NCBI GenBank assembly: GCA_946478775.1
Contig: CAMLDR010000097.1
Location: 1 to 15,696 of the forward strand
Direction: 5' to 3'
Length of the DNA stretch: 15,696 bases
DNA from: an uncultured Flavobacteriales bacterium
Lineage (GTDB): Bacteria; Bacteroidota; Bacteroidia; Flavobacteriales; Crocinitomicaceae
Shown: positions 13,363 to 15,696 of the stretch, one piece after another
Position numbering within the stretch: position 1 is the first letter of the stretch
Layout: each line of letters begins with the position of its first letter
Program-made: the position numbers and the translations under genes
The notes under the pieces: generated by a model
Told to the model about the DNA's origin: nothing
Databases searched by the model: none
The model's input: the letters and a program-made list of their open reading frames with translations, nothing else

Positions 13363-14904
13363 ATGAGTAACAATACATCTACTAAAGGAATCTGGAAAGT
13401 CATTTCCGCTTCCTCTGTCGGAACTCTCATTGAGTGGTACGACTTCTACATATTCGGAAGCCTTGCAGTGGTTATCTCTACCAAATTTTTCCCCGCAGAT
13501 AATCCGGTAGCAGCATTTCTATCCACTTTGGCAACTTTCGCAGCTGGTTTTGTTGTAAGGCCATTCGGAGCATTGTTCTTCGGACGTTTAGGTGATTTGA
13601 TCGGAAGGAAATACACCTTTATGGTAACCCTCCTTTTAATGGGTGGAGCGACTTTTTTAATAGGCTGCGTCCCCTCCTACGAAAGCATTGGAGTGTTCGC
13701 TCCCATTCTCATCTTAGTACTCCGCCTGCTTCAAGGCCTTGCGCTGGGAGGGGAATACGGAGGAGCTGCAACTTACGTAGCCGAACATTCACCAAGTAAT
13801 CAGCGCGGATACTGGACTTCCTGGATTCAGACAACTGCCACTTTCGGACTATTCGTTTCCTTAATGGTGATCTTGTTAACCCGAGGGCTTTTAAGCGAAG
13901 AGCAATTCGATACCTGGGGATGGCGAGTTCCATTTTGGGTTTCCATTCTAATGGTGTTGGTTTCTTACCTCATCCGCAAGAAAATGCACGAATCCCCTGA
14001 ATTTGAAAAGGCAAAAACAGAAGGGAAAATCTCCAAAAATCCGCTGAAAGAAAGCTTCGGAAATAAATTGAATTTCAAGTTCGTACTGCTAGCCTTATTT
14101 GGTGTTGCCATGGGACAAGGTGTGGTTTGGTACACCGGACAATTCTACGCGATGAGTTTTCTCAAAACGGTCATGAGCATCGATGCACAACAGGTCGATA
14201 CGCTCATGGGAGTTGCACTGTTAATAGGCACACCTTTCTTCGTCGTCTTCGGCTGGATGTCGGATAAAATAGGACGCAAGAAGATCATGCTAGCCGGGAT
14301 GCTTTTGGCCATCATCTGCTATCGACCGATCTACCGTTTGATGTACGAACGGACCAATGTGGACAACAAGAAAGAACTGATCGTTTCATCAAAAACTGAC
14401 GCATCTGCAACCCTTGTGGCTGACGGGACGGATTCACTCTATGCTACAACAACTAATTATTCTGACGGAACTGTTTGGAACCAAAAGAAAACGGTTCACC
14501 TGGACGAATCCGGGAAAGTAATTGTAGCAGCAGGAAAACCACGCATTGATACTAAAACCGCTATCACCATTCCAAGTTCGGACAAATGGTTCCTGACCTT
14601 CCTTGTTTTCATACAAGTCATCTTCGTAACGATGGTTTATGGTCCGATTGCCGCGTTCCTGGTAGAAATGTTCCCGGTTCAGATCCGATACACTTCCATG
14701 TCCTTACCTTATCATATCGGAAACGGAATCTTCGGCGGACTTCTACCTGCCATTTCAACTTACCTGGTTACCCAATCAAAAGAAGTAGGCAATGCAGAGT
14801 TCTATCTCGACGGTTTGTGGTACCCGATCATCATAGCTGGAGTCAGCTTCCTCATCGGATTGATTTATGTGAAGGATAAAAAACCGGAACAAGTAACCGG
14901 TTAA
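13363..14904 (+). CDS. MHS-type MFS transporter with periplasmic insertion
   Basis: This 513-residue major facilitator protein belongs to the metabolite:proton symporter group (ProP, ShiA and KgtP relatives), which imports carboxylates, betaines or similar solutes across the inner membrane. Support comes from SSVGTLIEWYDFYIFG (17-32), motif A GRLGDLIGRK (74-83), RLLQGLALGGEYGGA (121-135) and the repeat of motif A, GWMSDKIGRKK (297-307). Twelve helices can be placed. The odd feature is a polar stretch of about 80 residues (329-408) between helices 9 and 10, on the predicted periplasmic face, rich in Thr, Ser, Asp and Lys and beta-like, where family members normally have a short loop. The gene lies after an IS1-like regulator and is followed 33 bases later by a tiny membrane gene, probably in the same transcript. 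The substrate is unknown; the nearby acs gene hints at a short carboxylate. Confidence 0.9.
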   Translation: MSNNTSTKGIWKVISASSVGTLIEWYDFYIFGSLAVVISTKFFPADNPVAAFLSTLATFAAGFVVRPFGALFFGRLGDLIGRKYTFMVTLLLMGGATFLIGCVPSYESIGVFAPILILVLRLLQGLALGGEYGGAATYVAEHSPSNQRGYWTSWIQTTATFGLFVSLMVILLTRGLLSEEQFDTWGWRVPFWVSILMVLVSYLIRKKMHESPEFEKAKTEGKISKNPLKESFGNKLNFKFVLLALFGVAMGQGVVWYTGQFYAMSFLKTVMSIDAQQVDTLMGVALLIGTPFFVVFGWMSDKIGRKKIMLAGMLLAIICYRPIYRLMYERTNVDNKKELIVSSKTDASATLVADGTDSLYATTTNYSDGTVWNQKKTVHLDESGKVIVAAGKPRIDTKTAITIPSSDKWFLTFLVFIQVIFVTMVYGPIAAFLVEMFPVQIRYTSMSLPYHIGNGIFGGLLPAISTYLVTQSKEVGNAEFYLDGLWYPIIIAGVSFLIGLIYVKDKKPEQVTG

Positions 14905-14907
14905 TGC

Positions 14908-14917
14908 AAAATAGTAT
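14908..14917. promoter_or_regulatory. Copy of the AAATAGTAT motif before the small membrane gene
   Basis: AAAATAGTAT is an exact ten-base copy of 12788-12797, and both are preceded by ATGCAAAA. It lies between the transporter stop and the ATG at 14938. It may be an internal operator of the zinc-ribbon/HTH protein, or chance in an AT-rich gap. Confidence 0.35.
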
Positions 14918-14937
14918 ACTCATTAAAAAAATACACT

Positions 14938-15159
14938 ATGAATATTTTTAAACGAATTTTAGGAGTTGTATGGCTTTTACTAGCCGCTCTCTCAGCATAC
15001 TTCTGCATTGTTCAATTTGGAATTCCCAAATTCTCAACAGGAAGTCAGGACGACTTAGTATTCGGGATCATCATTCTCTTTATTCTAACTCCGCTAATTG
15101 TTTTAGGATTGGCTATTTTCGGGGTGTACGCTTTGAAAGGTGAATATGACGACGAATAG
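14938..15159 (+). CDS. Small membrane protein, DUF6814-like transporter partner
   Basis: This 73-residue protein has two membrane helices, at about residues 7-26 (ILGVVWLLLAALSAYFCIV) and 43-66 (FGIIILFILTPLIVLGLAIFGVYAL), with a polar loop FGIPKFSTGSQDD between and the acidic tail KGEYDDE. The order 'basic start, helix, loop, helix ending YALKGEYD' resembles a Bacteroidota family (I believe DUF6814) that is often found directly after MHS-type transporters; that recollection should be checked. It starts 33 bases after the transporter and is followed by a strong terminator, so the two form one unit. It could be an accessory or stabilising subunit of the transporter, analogous to small membrane partners of other permeases; this is inference from position. 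Confidence 0.7.
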   Translation: MNIFKRILGVVWLLLAALSAYFCIVQFGIPKFSTGSQDDLVFGIIILFILTPLIVLGLAIFGVYALKGEYDDE

Positions 15160-15182
15160 TTAATCAGCATATTTAACCAAAG

Positions 15183-15219
15183 AAAAACGCTTTCTCGCTT
15201 CGGTGGAAGGCGTTTTTTT
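15183..15219 (+). terminator. Terminator of the transporter operon
   Basis: CGCTTTCT (15188-15195) pairs with GGAAGGCG (15205-15212), including two wobbles, around a nine-base loop with CTTCGG. AAAAA (15183-15187) before and TTTTTTT (15213-15219) after extend the stem and give the release tract. It lies 23 bases after the small membrane gene. Confidence 0.8.
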
Positions 15220-15224
15220 ATCTA

Positions 15225-15262
15225 AACCAGTAGGGGCGTAAAATTTTACGCCCCTACTGGTT
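15225..15262. repeat. Perfect 38-bp palindrome
   Basis: The two 19-base halves are exact reverse complements, with AACCAGTAGGGGCGTAAAA on the left and its complement on the right, and no loop. It lies between two convergent genes, just after the + strand terminator. As RNA it could act in either direction, but there is no T run; as DNA it could form a cruciform. Palindromes with a GGGGCGTAAAATTTTACGCCCC core are, as I recall, a dispersed repeat of several bacterial genomes. Confidence 0.75.
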
Positions 15263-15280
15263 ATTCTATGATTTAAGATA

Positions 15281-15311
15281 AAATCCCGACCCACCGCAGC
15301 AGATCGGGATT
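15281..15311 (-). terminator. Terminator of acs
   Basis: AATCCCGA (15282-15289) pairs with TCGGGATT (15304-15311) around a 14-base loop. On the minus strand the stem is followed by TTTTAT, as expected for the end of acs, about 20 bases after its stop. An alternative smaller hairpin, ATCGGG with CCCGAT (15303-15317), overlaps it. Confidence 0.6.
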
Positions 15312-15332
15312 CCCGATTTTATTTAGTTCTGC

Positions 15333-15696
15333 TTACAAAGCGTTCTCCACGATCTCATCGACCACCAAAGGATCCAACAAGGTAGAAGTATCTCCCAAAC
15401 TTGTTACATCCCCTTCTGCAATTTTACGCAGGATACGCCGCATGATCTTTCCGGAACGTGTTTTCGGCAAGCCTGTAACAAACTGGATTTTCTCCGGAAT
15501 GGCGATTTTACCAATCTCTGCAACAACAGACTCGACGATCTCACCCCTTGCCTGATCCTGGTTTTCTCCCGGAACCTCGTGCTCACAAACTACAAAAGCA
15601 TAGATTGACTGACCTTTCACCGGATGCGGATAACCAACCACTGCCGATTCAATCACCAATTTATTCGTATTGATTGCATTTTCAATTTCCGCAGTC
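15333..15696 (-). CDS. acs: Acetyl-CoA synthetase, C-terminal part (partial)
   Basis: Only the last 120 or so residues are present; the gene continues beyond the right edge. The frame is open to the window end (15696) with [12 protein letters not shown] as the first visible residues. The visible part is the C-terminal domain of AMP-forming acetyl-CoA synthetase, which makes acetyl-CoA from acetate, ATP and CoA. Diagnostic segments are [38 protein letters not shown] with the catalytic lysine in SGKIMRR (the site acetylated in other bacteria), and GDTSTLLDP near the end. It converges on the transporter operon, with separate terminators between. The shared neighbourhood suggests acetate or related short acids as the transported solute, but only by proximity. 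Confidence 0.95.
   Translation of the reverse strand, partial: TAEIENAINTNKLVIESAVVGYPHPVKGQSIYAFVVCEHEVPGENQDQARGEIVESVVAEIGKIAIPEKIQFVTGLPKTRSGKIMRRILRKIAEGDVTSLGDTSTLLDPLVVDEIVENAL

Noticed and set aside
13709..13933. Minus-strand open frame within the transporter gene
   Set aside because: It is an antisense shadow of the well-supported MFS gene, without signal or motif.

Overview
The window looks like chromosomal DNA from a member of the Bacteroidota, probably Flavobacteriales and perhaps close to the Crocinitomicaceae (Fluviicola-like). Three observations support this: promoter-like boxes of the type TAnnTTTG with very short leaders and no Shine-Dalgarno sequence, a secreted protein with a type 9 secretion system (T9SS) C-terminal sorting domain, and stand-alone small-type PurL. 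The genus is an inference. I see no tRNA, rRNA, CRISPR array, phage gene or complete insertion sequence.

Layout. Positions 55-3898 (minus strand) hold a tightly overlapping three-gene operon: a membrane protein with GT-C/polymerase-like topology, a YdfG-like short-chain dehydrogenase, and an exported YtcJ-type amidohydrolase. Divergent from it, across an intergenic inverted repeat, is purL (purine synthesis), followed by a tandem-hairpin repeat and rsmG (16S rRNA methylation). Positions 7199-9725 hold two secreted proteins in tandem, the second a 630-residue T9SS cargo, closed by a strong terminator. Positions 9939-11057 encode a DUF1801 protein and a LURP-one/tubby-like protein, again closed by a terminator. 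Positions 11148-12604 hold three small membrane proteins, one of the DUF3995 type.

The most interesting part is 12605-15332. It begins with a structured intergenic element. Next is a small protein made only of a zinc ribbon plus helix-turn-helix, like the DNA-binding part of IS1-type transposases but without a catalytic domain. After it come a roughly 100-bp nested inverted repeat, an MHS-type major facilitator transporter with an extra domain of about 80 residues in a predicted periplasmic loop, and a 73-residue membrane protein. A motif AAATAGTAT recurs next to the regulator start, just after the regulator, and just before the small membrane gene. This suggests a domesticated transposase-derived regulator with its own operators controlling a two-gene transport unit. 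The convergent neighbour is the C-terminal end of acetyl-CoA synthetase (acs), which hints at carboxylate uptake. A terminator, a perfect 38-bp palindrome and a second terminator separate the two. Coding starts were moved from upstream TTG codons to internal ATGs in several genes, for reasons given in each entry.
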